Shown here piece after piece: positions 1 to 7,088 of a DNA stretch of 23,967 nucleotides. Positions within the stretch are counted from its first letter, which is position 1; each line of letters begins with the position of its first letter. The stretch is taken from NCBI GenBank assembly GCA_965651815.1, contig CBFGTJ010000026.1, positions 1 to 23,967 of the forward strand, in the 5' to 3' direction. Made by a program: the position numbers and the translations under genes. The notes under the pieces were generated by a model. That model worked only from the letters and a program-made list of their open reading frames with translations. It was not told the DNA's origin and searched no databases. Source of the DNA: CBFGTJ01 sp965651815 (GTDB taxonomy: Bacteria; Actinomycetota; Acidimicrobiia; Acidimicrobiales; Microtrichaceae).

Positions 1-543
1 CCGTGGCTGCGCTACCGCGGCCACCTCGAGAACATCTCGGGCAACCTCTTCCTCGGTGCGGTCAACGCGTTCACCGGCGTCGCCGGCGAGGGCAAGGACC
101 AGCTCGACGGCACCACCAAGCCGTACCCGGACATCGCCCGCCACTACCACGAGGCCGGCCAGCCCTGGGTCGCCGTCGGCGACGAGAACTGGGGCGAGGG
201 GTCGTCGCGGGAGCACGCGGCGATGGAGCCCCGCTACCGCGGCTGCCGGGCGATCATCGTCCGCAGCTTCGCCCGCATCCACGAGGCGAACCTCAAGAAG
301 CAGGGCGTGCTGCCCCTGACCTTCGAGGACCCGGCCGTCTACGACGAGATCGGGGAGGACGACCGGATCAGCGTCCTCGGACTCGCGGACCTCGCGCCGG
401 GCAAGTCGGTGGAGTGCGAGCTCACCAAGCCGGACGGCACGAAGCGGCCCTTCCGCTGCAACCACACGCTCAGCGACGAGCACATCGAGTGGTTCCGCGC
501 CGGCTCCGCCCTCAACATCATCCGCTCCCGCACCGGCGCCTGA
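1..543 (+). CDS. acn: Aconitate hydratase, C-terminal part (5' end outside window)
   Basis: This is the swivel-domain end of aconitase, the cytosolic [4Fe-4S] enzyme that interconverts citrate and isocitrate in the TCA cycle. The reading frame is open from base 1 to the TGA at 541-543, giving 180 visible residues. The fragment starts with WLRYRGHLENISGN, the conserved substrate-side Arg segment. It continues with GDENWGEGSSREHAAMEPR, where S68 and R70 of the fragment correspond to the catalytic Ser642 and Arg644 of mitochondrial aconitase, and then SFARIHEANLKKQGVLPLTF. The wording is closest to the mitochondrial-type family rather than the long AcnA/IRP type; this is a judgement from motifs only. 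The cluster-binding cysteines would lie upstream, outside the window. The next gene begins 21 nt after the stop on the same strand. Confidence 0.96.
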   Translation, partial: PWLRYRGHLENISGNLFLGAVNAFTGVAGEGKDQLDGTTKPYPDIARHYHEAGQPWVAVGDENWGEGSSREHAAMEPRYRGCRAIIVRSFARIHEANLKKQGVLPLTFEDPAVYDEIGEDDRISVLGLADLAPGKSVECELTKPDGTKRPFRCNHTLSDEHIEWFRAGSALNIIRSRTGA

Positions 544-564
544 CGCCCGGGACCACCGTCGATC

Positions 565-2598
565 GTGGGCGTCGCCGCGCCCTCCGCTGCGCCCGTCGCC
601 GGCACCGTCCGGCGACGGCTGCGCGCTGAGCCGCTCCGGCACGTCCCCGCGCTCGACGGACTGCGTGCCGTCGCCGTCGCGCTGGTCCTGTTGTTCCACT
701 CGGGGTTCGGGTGGATGCGGGGCGGCTTCCTCGGCGTCTCGGTCTTCTTCACGCTCTCCGGGTTCCTCATCACCAGCCTGCTGCTGCGCGAGTGGAACGA
801 CCGGGGGCGCATCGACGGGCGCCGGTTCTGGGTGCGCCGCCTCCGCCGCCTCTCCCCCGCCGCGTGGAGCGCGATCGCGCTGGTCATCGCACTCGCGGCG
901 CTCGGGGTGTGGGACGACGGCCAGCTCCGCTCGCTGCGCGGCGACGTGCCGTGGTCGTTGGTGGACCTCGTCAACTGGCACTTCGTCGCCGGGGGCACGA
1001 CCTACGGGGCCGCCTTCGGCGCGCCCTCGCCGCTCGAGCACTTCTGGAGCCTCTCGGTCGAGACGCAGTTCTACGCGGCGCTGCTGCTGGTCGTGGTCGG
1101 GACGCTGTCGCTGCGGCGCGGGAGCCCCAGGGCGCGGGTGCGGCGGCTCACCCGCGTCCTGCTCGGCCTGACGGTCGCCTCGCTCGTCGCCAACTGGTGG
1201 CTCGGCGCCGGCTCGCCCGACCGCACCTACTTCGGGACCGACACCCGCGCCGCCGAGATGCTCTTCGGCGCCGTGCTCGCCTGCCTGATGCTCCGGCGCC
1301 TGCGCCTGCCACCGGGGCGGGCGCGGCGGATCGTGGTCGCCGGTGGCGGTGTGGCGGTCGTGGTCGTCGTGGGGCTCTCGACCGTCGCGACGACCTCCTC
1401 GGCGTGGCTGTACCCGTGGGGGCTGCTCGCCACCGCCGTGTGCAGCACGGCGCTCGTGACGGCGTGCCTGCAACCCGGGGGGATCGCCGCGGTGCTCGCC
1501 GCGCCGCCGCTGGTGCTGCTCGGCCGCATCTCCTACGGGGTCTACGTCCTGCACTGGCCGGTGTTCCTCTGGCTCACCCCGCGCCGCACCGGGATCGACG
1601 GCTGGGCGCTGTTCGGCCTGCGGATGCTCGTCACCCTGCCGGCGGCGTACCTGCTGTACCGGGTCGTCGAGGCAGCGGTGCGGGCGCGCACCTGGCCCCG
1701 ACCCGGCCAGGGGGTGCGGGTGGCACCCGCGCTCGCGGTGTCGCTCGCGGTGCTCGGCCTCGTCGTCACCTGGGGCGCCCCACCACCCCCCGCCTACCTC
1801 GACACGGAGCGCACCGGGGAGCTCGTCGTGCGCGAGGCCGCCGACGCGCCCGGCGGCACCACCTCCACGACCGAGGCGGGCCCCCGCCGGGCGGAGCGGG
1901 TGCTGCTGGTCGGCGACAGCATCGCGGCGAGCCTCGAGGAGGCGCTCTCACAGGCGTTCACGGCCCGCGGCGTGTCGTTCGCGTCGATCGCCCGCCCCGG
2001 CTGCGGCGTCGTCGCCGGCGTGCCCGCCAGCGGTCCGGGCCAACCGGTGCGGGAGATGGGCGGGGTCGACGTGTCGCAGTGCGAGACCACCCTGGCCGGC
2101 TCCCAGGAGGAGGCGGTGGCCGGGTTCGCACCGGACCTGGTGCTCAGCATGTCGACCTGGGAGCGCATCGACCGCCTGGTCGACGGGGTCTGGTACGAGT
2201 TCGGCACCCCGGAGGGCGACGCCAAGCTCGGCGAGCTGTACGGCGAGACCATCGGGCGGCTCTCCTCCGGCGGCGCCCGGGTGGCCCTGGTGCTGCTGCC
2301 GGACAACGTCGCCGGGCGCAACGCCCCCTTCGGCGGCCCCACCGAGGACGACCTCGGGCGCGCCGCGCACCTGCGCGACCTGCAGGTCCGGGTCGCGGCC
2401 ACCCTCGAGGGCGTGACGACGCTGGACATGGCCTCGGTGGTGTGCCCGACCTCGCCGTGCCCGACCGAGGTGCGGGGGCTCGAGATCCGGCCGGGCGACG
2501 GCATGCACTACGACGAGCCGCTCGCCGCCGCGTGGGTCGCCTCGCACGTCGCGGACCTCGCCCTGGCGATCGACCTGGACGCACCGGACGCCGGGTGA
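565..2598 (+). CDS. OafA/YrhL-type membrane acyltransferase with C-terminal SGNH domain
   Basis: The 677-residue protein joins an acyltransferase-3 integral membrane domain (about residues 25-375, roughly ten hydrophobic segments) to an extracytoplasmic SGNH esterase-like domain (about 445-675). The family moves acyl groups, often acetyl, from the cytoplasm onto cell-surface glycans; the substrate here is unknown. R34 and H45 form the R-X10-H pair of the OafA active site, followed by GGFLGVSVFFTLSGFLIT. HFWSLSVETQFY matches the usual WSLAVEEQFY except for T in place of the first-to-second Glu position. YGVYVLHWPVFLWL closes the membrane domain. The SGNH domain shows VLLVGDSIAASL (S452 nucleophile) and DGMH (D645, H648). 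Start is GTG with no clear Shine-Dalgarno; it is the only in-frame start before the first membrane segment. It converges on the next gene with 9 nt between stops. Confidence 0.93.
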   Translation: MGVAAPSAAPVAGTVRRRLRAEPLRHVPALDGLRAVAVALVLLFHSGFGWMRGGFLGVSVFFTLSGFLITSLLLREWNDRGRIDGRRFWVRRLRRLSPAAWSAIALVIALAALGVWDDGQLRSLRGDVPWSLVDLVNWHFVAGGTTYGAAFGAPSPLEHFWSLSVETQFYAALLLVVVGTLSLRRGSPRARVRRLTRVLLGLTVASLVANWWLGAGSPDRTYFGTDTRAAEMLFGAVLACLMLRRLRLPPGRARRIVVAGGGVAVVVVVGLSTVATTSSAWLYPWGLLATAVCSTALVTACLQPGGIAAVLAAPPLVLLGRISYGVYVLHWPVFLWLTPRRTGIDGWALFGLRMLVTLPAAYLLYRVVEAAVRARTWPRPGQGVRVAPALAVSLAVLGLVVTWGAPPPPAYLDTERTGELVVREAADAPGGTTSTTEAGPRRAERVLLVGDSIAASLEEALSQAFTARGVSFASIARPGCGVVAGVPASGPGQPVREMGGVDVSQCETTLAGSQEEAVAGFAPDLVLSMSTWERIDRLVDGVWYEFGTPEGDAKLGELYGETIGRLSSGGARVALVLLPDNVAGRNAPFGGPTEDDLGRAAHLRDLQVRVAATLEGVTTLDMASVVCPTSPCPTEVRGLEIRPGDGMHYDEPLAAAWVASHVADLALAIDLDAPDAG

Positions 2599-2607
2599 GC
2601 GAGCGGG

Positions 2608-4080
2608 TCAGTCGGTGCCGGGACGGCGCGAGCCCTCGTGGGCCGCGGCCGCGTCGAGGTCCTCGGGGATCACGCCGCCCGGGTAGGTGCGGGCGAGCTC
2701 CTCGCGGGTCGGCGTGCGCTTCCGGCGCGCCTCTGGCGGGAGGAGCGCCGAGATCGCCTTCATCATCCGCTTCGTGTCGGCGTCCACGCTGCGCCCCTTC
2801 ATCTCCACCGGGTCGCCGACCCGCACCGTGACCGTCGGCGGGTTCAGCACGTTGGTGATGTCGGGCAGGCGCGAGCTGCGTGGCCACACCTGCTCGGTCC
2901 CCCACAGGCCGATCGGGATGACCGGCACCCCCGCCGCCGTCGCCAGCTTCGCCGCGCCCCACCGGCCACGCAGCTCCGGGTCGAAGAACGCGGGCCCGCG
3001 GGGGATCGTGCCCTGCGGCATGATCGCCACGAGCTCCCCGGCCGCGAGCGCGTCCTGGGCGGCCCGCAGCGGTTCGTCCGAGCCGGTGCCGCGGTCCACG
3101 CGGATCCCGCCGAGCGCGGTGACGAGCTCGCCGACGACCGGCGCGTCGAAGACCTCCTTCTTGCCGAGGAACCGCACCGGCCGCCCCCGGCGTGCCAGCA
3201 GGAACCCGATCGCCAGCGGGTCGAAGTACGAGCGGTGGTTGGCCACGAGCACCGCGGGGCCGCGCTCGGGGATCTTCTCCGCGCCCTCGATCCGGAAGCG
3301 CACCCACGGGAACAGCTGGGGCTGGGCCAGCAGGAGCAGCACCCGCTGCGGCTCGAGCCCCGCGAACTTCGGCACCCCCGCCGGCACGTCGAAGTGCACG
3401 ACCGGCCAGCGCCGCAGCGCAGCGACGCCGAGCAGGCGGGGGTCGGGGTTCACCGCGGTGGGGTGCCCGACCGAGGACAGCAGCGGCACGTCGTAGTAGC
3501 TGTCGGAGTAGGCGAAGCTCTGGCCGAGGTCGACCCGGTGGCGGCGCGCCCAGGCGCGCACGGCCCGTGCCTTCCCCTTGCCCCAGACGAACTCGCCGTC
3601 GATCGTGCCGTCGTAGTGCCCGGCCCGGATGCCGAACCTCGTCGCCACCAGGTCGTCGAAGCCGAGCCGCTCGGCGAGCGGGCGCACGAGGTCGTAGGGC
3701 GTCGTGGTGGCGAGCACCAGGGCACGGTGCTCGCCCCGGTGGTCCTCGATCAGCTGGCGGGCGTACGGCAGCACCGCGTCGGCCAGTGGTTCCGCGGCGC
3801 GGTCGGCCGCCTTGCGCACCAGGTCGACCGGCCAGCCGCGCGCGGCACGGGCACCCTGTCGGGTCAGCAGCATCGACGGCCACGTCTCGCCGATGACGTT
3901 GAAGATCCCGAACGCGAGGTTCTCGAGCGCACCCGTGGCGCCGCTGAGCAGGCCGACGTGGCGGAGGGCCTCGCTGATGACGGGCCCGCTCGCCCCGGCC
4001 AGGAGCGTCCGGTCGAGGTCGAAGAAGGCGGCGCCCCTCAGCTGCGGGTCGTCGGCGTCGCGGGGAGCGGTCTCCGTCAT
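2608..4080 (-). CDS. HAD-IB phosphatase / 1-acylglycerol-3-phosphate acyltransferase fusion (PlsC-like)
   Basis: The 490-residue protein fuses two enzymes. Residues 15-235 are a HAD-IB (SerB-like) phosphatase: FFDLDRTLL holds nucleophile D21 and acid/base D23, ATTTPYDLVRPLAE carries the motif II Thr, and AYSDSYYDVPLL carries the acidic motif. Residues 250-490 are a PlsC-type acyltransferase: NHRSYFD is the HX4D motif (H282, D287), with PQGTIPRG in place of the usual EGTRS motif. The same architecture is known in mycobacterial PlsC (Rv2483c type), assigned to phosphatidic acid synthesis at the membrane; the HAD substrate is unclear. I place the start at the ATG of MTETAPRDADD, 18 residues before the HAD motif; an open frame runs further upstream but would cross the RNA locus. 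No strong ribosome site is visible. The 6C-like RNA lies directly upstream on the same strand. Confidence 0.92.
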   Translation of the reverse strand: MTETAPRDADDPQLRGAAFFDLDRTLLAGASGPVISEALRHVGLLSGATGALENLAFGIFNVIGETWPSMLLTRQGARAARGWPVDLVRKAADRAAEPLADAVLPYARQLIEDHRGEHRALVLATTTPYDLVRPLAERLGFDDLVATRFGIRAGHYDGTIDGEFVWGKGKARAVRAWARRHRVDLGQSFAYSDSYYDVPLLSSVGHPTAVNPDPRLLGVAALRRWPVVHFDVPAGVPKFAGLEPQRVLLLLAQPQLFPWVRFRIEGAEKIPERGPAVLVANHRSYFDPLAIGFLLARRGRPVRFLGKKEVFDAPVVGELVTALGGIRVDRGTGSDEPLRAAQDALAAGELVAIMPQGTIPRGPAFFDPELRGRWGAAKLATAAGVPVIPIGLWGTEQVWPRSSRLPDITNVLNPPTVTVRVGDPVEMKGRSVDADTKRMMKAISALLPPEARRKRTPTREELARTYPGGVIPEDLDAAAAHEGSRRPGTD

Positions 4081-4167
4081 GGCAAGGACGCTACCGTCGC
4101 CCTCCCGCCCGGTGCGGACCGACCTCGATCCGCCGCCCCGGACCCGCCCCCTGGCCGTGGAAGGACC

Positions 4168-4299
4168 GCAAAACGGCCGAAGGACTGGCGGGGGGAGCCA
4201 GTCCTTCAGCAGATGCGTCGCTGACCAGGGGGGATGGTCCTCGCGACGCCAGCACGAGGGGGACAGGGGGGATGTCCACTCACTCGGCGTTTGTTGATG
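4168..4299 (-). ncRNA. 6C-like small RNA with three C6-loop hairpins
   Basis: On the minus strand three stem-loops carry the identical 7-nt loop TCCCCCC. Their loop centres are at 4269, 4231 and 4193, so both intervals are exactly 38 nt. Hairpin 1 (4261-4277) has 5-bp arms GGACA/TGTCC. Hairpin 2 has inner 5-bp arms 4223-4227/4235-4239 and an outer 7-bp stem 4215-4221/4243-4249. Hairpin 3 has 11 perfect pairs (4179-4189/4197-4207), extended to 14 pairs (4176-4189/4197-4210) if a U-G wobble is allowed. The actinobacterial 6C RNA family is defined by two hairpins with six or more loop cytosines, and the mycobacterial member (B11) lies beside a SerB-like HAD gene, as here. 6C RNAs are reported to base-pair through the C-rich loops with G-rich mRNA. 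Ends are estimated from the promoter and terminator. A third hairpin is unusual as far as I recall. Confidence 0.82.
4170..4210 (-). terminator. Intrinsic terminator formed by the last hairpin of the 6C-like RNA
   Basis: The longest stem of the RNA (4176-4189 with 4197-4210, loop TCCCCCC) is followed on the minus strand by GGCCG and then TTTT at 4170-4173. A strong GC-rich stem followed by a short U run fits an intrinsic terminator, so this hairpin probably serves both as loop donor and as 3' end. The U run is short and set off by 2-5 nt, so read-through into the HAD/PlsC gene is possible. Confidence 0.55.
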
Positions 4300-4305
4300 G
4301 CTCTC

Positions 4306-4335
4306 ACCATAGACAACCCCGCCACCATCATTCAA
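4306..4335 (-). promoter_or_regulatory. Predicted promoter of the 6C-like RNA
   Basis: On the minus strand TTGAAT (4330-4335) matches four of six -35 consensus bases and TATGGT (4306-4311) fits the -10 TANNNT pattern. The spacer is 18 nt. A start about 7 nt downstream, near 4299, leads straight into the first hairpin. It is the only well-spaced pair I found in this gap. Confidence 0.5.
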
Positions 4336-4347
4336 GCGCATTGGAGT

Positions 4348-4362
4348 GATATTCAGTATCGT
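4348..4362 (+). promoter_or_regulatory. Predicted leaderless -10 and overlapping dyad upstream of the LysR gene
   Basis: TATCGT at 4357-4362 fits TANNNT and ends 8 nt before the ATG at 4371. No Shine-Dalgarno is present, so the mRNA may begin at or next to the start codon, which is common in actinobacteria. The 13-bp dyad GATATTCAGTATC (4348-4360, one mismatched pair) overlaps this -10 and is a candidate autoregulatory LysR site. No good -35 is seen. Confidence 0.35.
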
Positions 4363-4370
4363 GTTCTGCG

Positions 4371-5297
4371 ATGGACCGGAAACAGCTCCGTGCACTCGTC
4401 GCCGTCGCCGAGCACCAGTCGTTCTCCGCCGCGGCACGCGCCCTCGACACCGTGCAGTCGAACGTCTCCGCACACGTCGGGCGGCTCGAGCGCGACCTCG
4501 GCATGACCCTCATCGACCGCTCGACCAACGAACCGACCCACGAGGGCCGGGTGGTGCTGGAGCGCGCCCGCCGCATCGAGGCGGAGTTCGAGGCGCTCGA
4601 CTCCGACGTCGCCTCGCTGCGCGACGTGATCTCGGGCTCCGTGCGGCTCGGCGTGATCGGCACCACCGCCCGGTGGCTCGCTCCCCCGCTGCTCAACGGC
4701 CTCGAGGAGCAGTACCCGGCGGTCTCGGTCGTGGTCCTGGACGCCACGACGAGCTCGCTCGTGCTCAACCTCCTGAACGGCGCGGTCGACCTCGCCGTGG
4801 TCACCCTCCCCCTCGACGACTCCGAGCTCCTCGTCGAGCCGCTCTTCGACGAGGACCGGGTGCTGATCGTCCCCCGCGGGCACCCGCTGTTCGAGCGCGA
4901 CCGGGTGTCGCTCGGCGAGCTCGTCGACCACGAGCTCCTGCTCGAGGCGCCCGGCACCTCCTCCCGCGACGTGCTCGACGCCGCGGCGGCCCGGCTCGGC
5001 GTCCGCCTCCGTCCCAAGGCGGAGTTCGACGGGATGCGGCTGCTCGCCTCGCTGGTCTTCGCCGGGTTCGGCGCCGGCATCGTGCCCGAGTCCGCGGCGC
5101 CGCCGAACGTCGGTGGCGAGTGGCGGAAGGTGTCCGTCGACGGCGTGCCGCGACGCTCGGTGGGTCTGGTGCGCCGGCGGCGCGGCATGCCCTCCGCGGC
5201 GCAGCGGGCCGTCGCGGACCTCATCAAGGACGTCGTCGCCGCCGAGGCGACCGGACCCTCCGGCATCCACCTCCCCGATCGCAGCGCTCGCGGCTGA
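4371..5297 (+). CDS. LysR-family transcriptional regulator
   Basis: The 308-residue protein has standard LysR length. Residues 1-60 form the winged helix-turn-helix, with the signature segment FSAAARALDTVQSNVSAHV followed by RLERDLG. Residues 88-300 are the periplasmic-binding-like effector domain, with GSVRLGVIGTTARWLAPPLL at its start and GAVDLAVVTLPL in the middle. It is a cytoplasmic DNA-binding regulator; the ligand cannot be read from sequence. It lies 98 nt upstream of citrate synthase on the same strand and is divergent from the 6C-like RNA and the HAD/PlsC gene. LysR proteins next to citrate synthase genes are known (CitR of Bacillus), so control of the adjacent gltA is a reasonable guess but not shown. 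The 98-nt gap after it holds only a weak 5-bp hairpin (5317-5334). Confidence 0.94.
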   Translation: MDRKQLRALVAVAEHQSFSAAARALDTVQSNVSAHVGRLERDLGMTLIDRSTNEPTHEGRVVLERARRIEAEFEALDSDVASLRDVISGSVRLGVIGTTARWLAPPLLNGLEEQYPAVSVVVLDATTSSLVLNLLNGAVDLAVVTLPLDDSELLVEPLFDEDRVLIVPRGHPLFERDRVSLGELVDHELLLEAPGTSSRDVLDAAAARLGVRLRPKAEFDGMRLLASLVFAGFGAGIVPESAAPPNVGGEWRKVSVDGVPRRSVGLVRRRRGMPSAAQRAVADLIKDVVAAEATGPSGIHLPDRSARG

Positions 5298-5359
5298 GCC
5301 CACGTCGCGCTCGCCGCCGCGTGTTCCCTCGCGGGGTCCGGCGGGCCGTGACGAGGCCG

Positions 5360-5388
5360 TAGGATGGACCTGTTCGAACCCCCCGGGA
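5360..5388 (+). promoter_or_regulatory. Candidate -10 and Shine-Dalgarno for citrate synthase
   Basis: TAGGAT at 5360-5365 fits the TANNNT -10 pattern, and GGGAG at 5384-5388 is a good ribosome site 7 nt before the GTG at 5396. This supports the GTG as start and a promoter separate from the lysR transcript. No clear -35 is visible. Confidence 0.35.
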
Positions 5389-5395
5389 GCACACA

Positions 5396-6664
5396 GTGGC
5401 CGACAGCATCACGATCATCGACAACCGCACCGGCGAGCAGGTGGAGATCCCGATACTCGATGGGGGCGTCGACGCGAAGGCGTGGGCGAAGCTGCTGCCC
5501 GGCGTGTGGTTCCACGACCCGGGCTTCAGCACGACCTCGGCTGCCGCCTCGGCCATCACGGAGCTGGACGGCGAGAAGGGCATCCTGCGCTACCGCGGCT
5601 ACCCCATCGAGCAGCTCGCCGAGTCCTCCAGCTACCTCGAGGTCGCGTACCTGCTCATCCACGGCGACCTGCCCACGCCCGAGCAGTTCGAGGACTGGCG
5701 CTACGAGATCACCCACCACACGTTCATCCACGAGAACGTGCGCAAGCGCTTCATGGAGGGCTTCCACCACGACGCCCACCCCATGGGCATCCTCGTGTCG
5801 ACCATCGCGGCCCTGTCGACGTTCTACCCCGAGGCGAAGAACATCACCGACCGCGACGTCCTGATGAAGCAGGTGATCCGGCTCATCGCGAAGATGCCGA
5901 CCCTCGCCGCCGGGGCGTACCGCCACAGCGTCGGCATGCCGTTCGTCTACCCGGACAACAGCCTCGACTTCGCGGCGAACTTCCTGTCGATGATGTGGAA
6001 GACCGCGGAGCCGCGCTACGACGCCGACCCGGTCCTCGCCCGGGCGCTCGACGTGCTGTTCATCCTCCACGCGGACCACGAGCAGAACTGCTCCGCGACG
6101 GCGATGCGCACCGTCGGCTCCGCCCACGCCGACCCCTACATCGCGACCGCGGCGTCGACCGCCGCGCTGTACGGCCCCCGCCACGGTGGTGCGAACGAGG
6201 CCGTCATCCGGATGCTCCAGGAGATCGGCACGCTCGACAACGTCCCCGAGTACGTCGAGTCGGTGAAGCGCGGCGAGCGGCTGCTGCAGGGCTTCGGCCA
6301 CCGCGTCTACAAGAACTACGACCCGCGTGCCCGCATCATCAAGGAGACCGCGTACGAGGTCTTCGCGGTCACCGGCAAGAACCCGCTGCTCGACGTCGCG
6401 CTCAAGCTCGAGGAGGTCGCCCTCGCGGACGACTACTTCGTGAGCCGCCGCCTGTACCCGAACGTCGACTTCTACTCGGGGCTCATCTACCAGGCGATGG
6501 GCTTCCCGATGGACATGTTCACGGTGCTGTTCGCGATCCCGCGCACCGCGGGCTGGCTCGCCCACTACATCGAGCTGCTCGAGCAGGGCTCGCGGATCTA
6601 CCGCCCGCGGCAGCTGTACGTCGGGCACCCGGAGCGCACCTACACGCCGATCGAGAAGCGCTAG
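5396..6664 (+). CDS. gltA: Citrate synthase (type II, GltA-like)
   Basis: The 422-residue enzyme condenses acetyl-CoA and oxaloacetate to citrate in the cytosol, the entry reaction of the TCA cycle. Length matches the bacterial hexameric type. The catalytic set is intact: H263 in GPRHGGAN, H302 in GFGHRVYKNYDPR and D358 in YPNVDFYSG, with HADHEQNCSATAMR (from H225) as the oxaloacetate-side His segment. The N-terminal 50 residues include the beta-rich start (ITIIDNRTGEQVEI) typical of GltA. Start is GTG with GGGAG 7 nt upstream. With the aconitase at the left edge, two consecutive TCA enzymes lie within 6 kb, though not in one transcript. A strong terminator hairpin follows within 10 nt. Confidence 0.98.
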   Translation: MADSITIIDNRTGEQVEIPILDGGVDAKAWAKLLPGVWFHDPGFSTTSAAASAITELDGEKGILRYRGYPIEQLAESSSYLEVAYLLIHGDLPTPEQFEDWRYEITHHTFIHENVRKRFMEGFHHDAHPMGILVSTIAALSTFYPEAKNITDRDVLMKQVIRLIAKMPTLAAGAYRHSVGMPFVYPDNSLDFAANFLSMMWKTAEPRYDADPVLARALDVLFILHADHEQNCSATAMRTVGSAHADPYIATAASTAALYGPRHGGANEAVIRMLQEIGTLDNVPEYVESVKRGERLLQGFGHRVYKNYDPRARIIKETAYEVFAVTGKNPLLDVALKLEEVALADDYFVSRRLYPNVDFYSGLIYQAMGFPMDMFTVLFAIPRTAGWLAHYIELLEQGSRIYRPRQLYVGHPERTYTPIEKR

Positions 6665-6672
6665 CCCGCAGC

Positions 6673-6700
6673 GCCCGGCGCAGCTCGGGCTGCGCCGGGC
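6673..6700 (+). terminator. Terminator-type hairpin after citrate synthase
   Basis: Perfect 12-bp arms GCCCGGCGCAGC (6673-6684) and GCTGCGCCGGGC (6689-6700) enclose the tetraloop TCGG. No U tract follows, as is common for terminators of high-GC actinobacteria. It begins 9 nt after the gltA stop and separates gltA from the next gene. Confidence 0.7.
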
Positions 6701-6724
6701 CGCCGGTGCTGCCAGCATCGGGGG

Positions 6725-7084
6725 ATGGCCGACACCCCTGCGAACCGACCTGACCGTGGCCCCGACGTCGTCGAGGTGACCGTCGACCGGGAGCGGGGTG
6801 AGCTGCGGATCTCCTTCGACGACGGGGCCAGCGGTGCCGTGCCGCTCGCGGAGCTGCGCCGGCACTGCCCGTGCGCGACCTGCCGCGCGGCCCGCCAGGC
6901 CGGCCACGACCCCACCCCCGACCGGCCCACCGGCGTCGCGGACGCGGAGCTGGTCGGCGCGTGGGGGCTCGGCATCGCCTGGGACGACGGCCACCGCACC
7001 GGGATCTACCCGTTCAGCTCGCTGCACGAGTGGGTCGTGGCGGGCGAGCCGCCGTTCACGCCGGACTCGGGCCTCGGGGCCTGA
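6725..7084 (+). CDS. DUF971 (gamma-butyrobetaine hydroxylase-like N-terminal domain) protein
   Basis: The 119-residue protein is one DUF971 domain. It shows the beta-rich core ELRISFDDGASGAVPLAELR, the metal-type motif CPCATC (C48, C50, C53) and the ending GIAWDDGHRTGIYPFSSLHEW, all standard for the family. The domain occurs alone or at the N terminus of gamma-butyrobetaine hydroxylase; stand-alone members have been linked to iron-sulfur protein work, but the role here is not established. The ATG directly follows a GGGGG run, too close for a normal Shine-Dalgarno, so the start is only probable. The next gene starts 4 nt after its stop, suggesting one operon with the acyl-CoA dehydrogenase. 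Confidence 0.88.
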   Translation: MADTPANRPDRGPDVVEVTVDRERGELRISFDDGASGAVPLAELRRHCPCATCRAARQAGHDPTPDRPTGVADAELVGAWGLGIAWDDGHRTGIYPFSSLHEWVVAGEPPFTPDSGLGA

Positions 7085-7088
7085 CGCG

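Noticed and set aside
4223..4277. Plus-strand reading of the hairpins as CsrA/RsmA sites (ACA-GGA-UGU in a loop)
   Set aside because: The loops hold three extra G residues, CsrA is rare in actinobacteria, and the minus-strand reading gives a promoter, a terminator and the 6C signature.
4081..4473. N-terminal extension of the HAD/PlsC gene
   Set aside because: The frame is open but would run through the RNA locus and into lysR; the extra residues have no similarity to HAD proteins.
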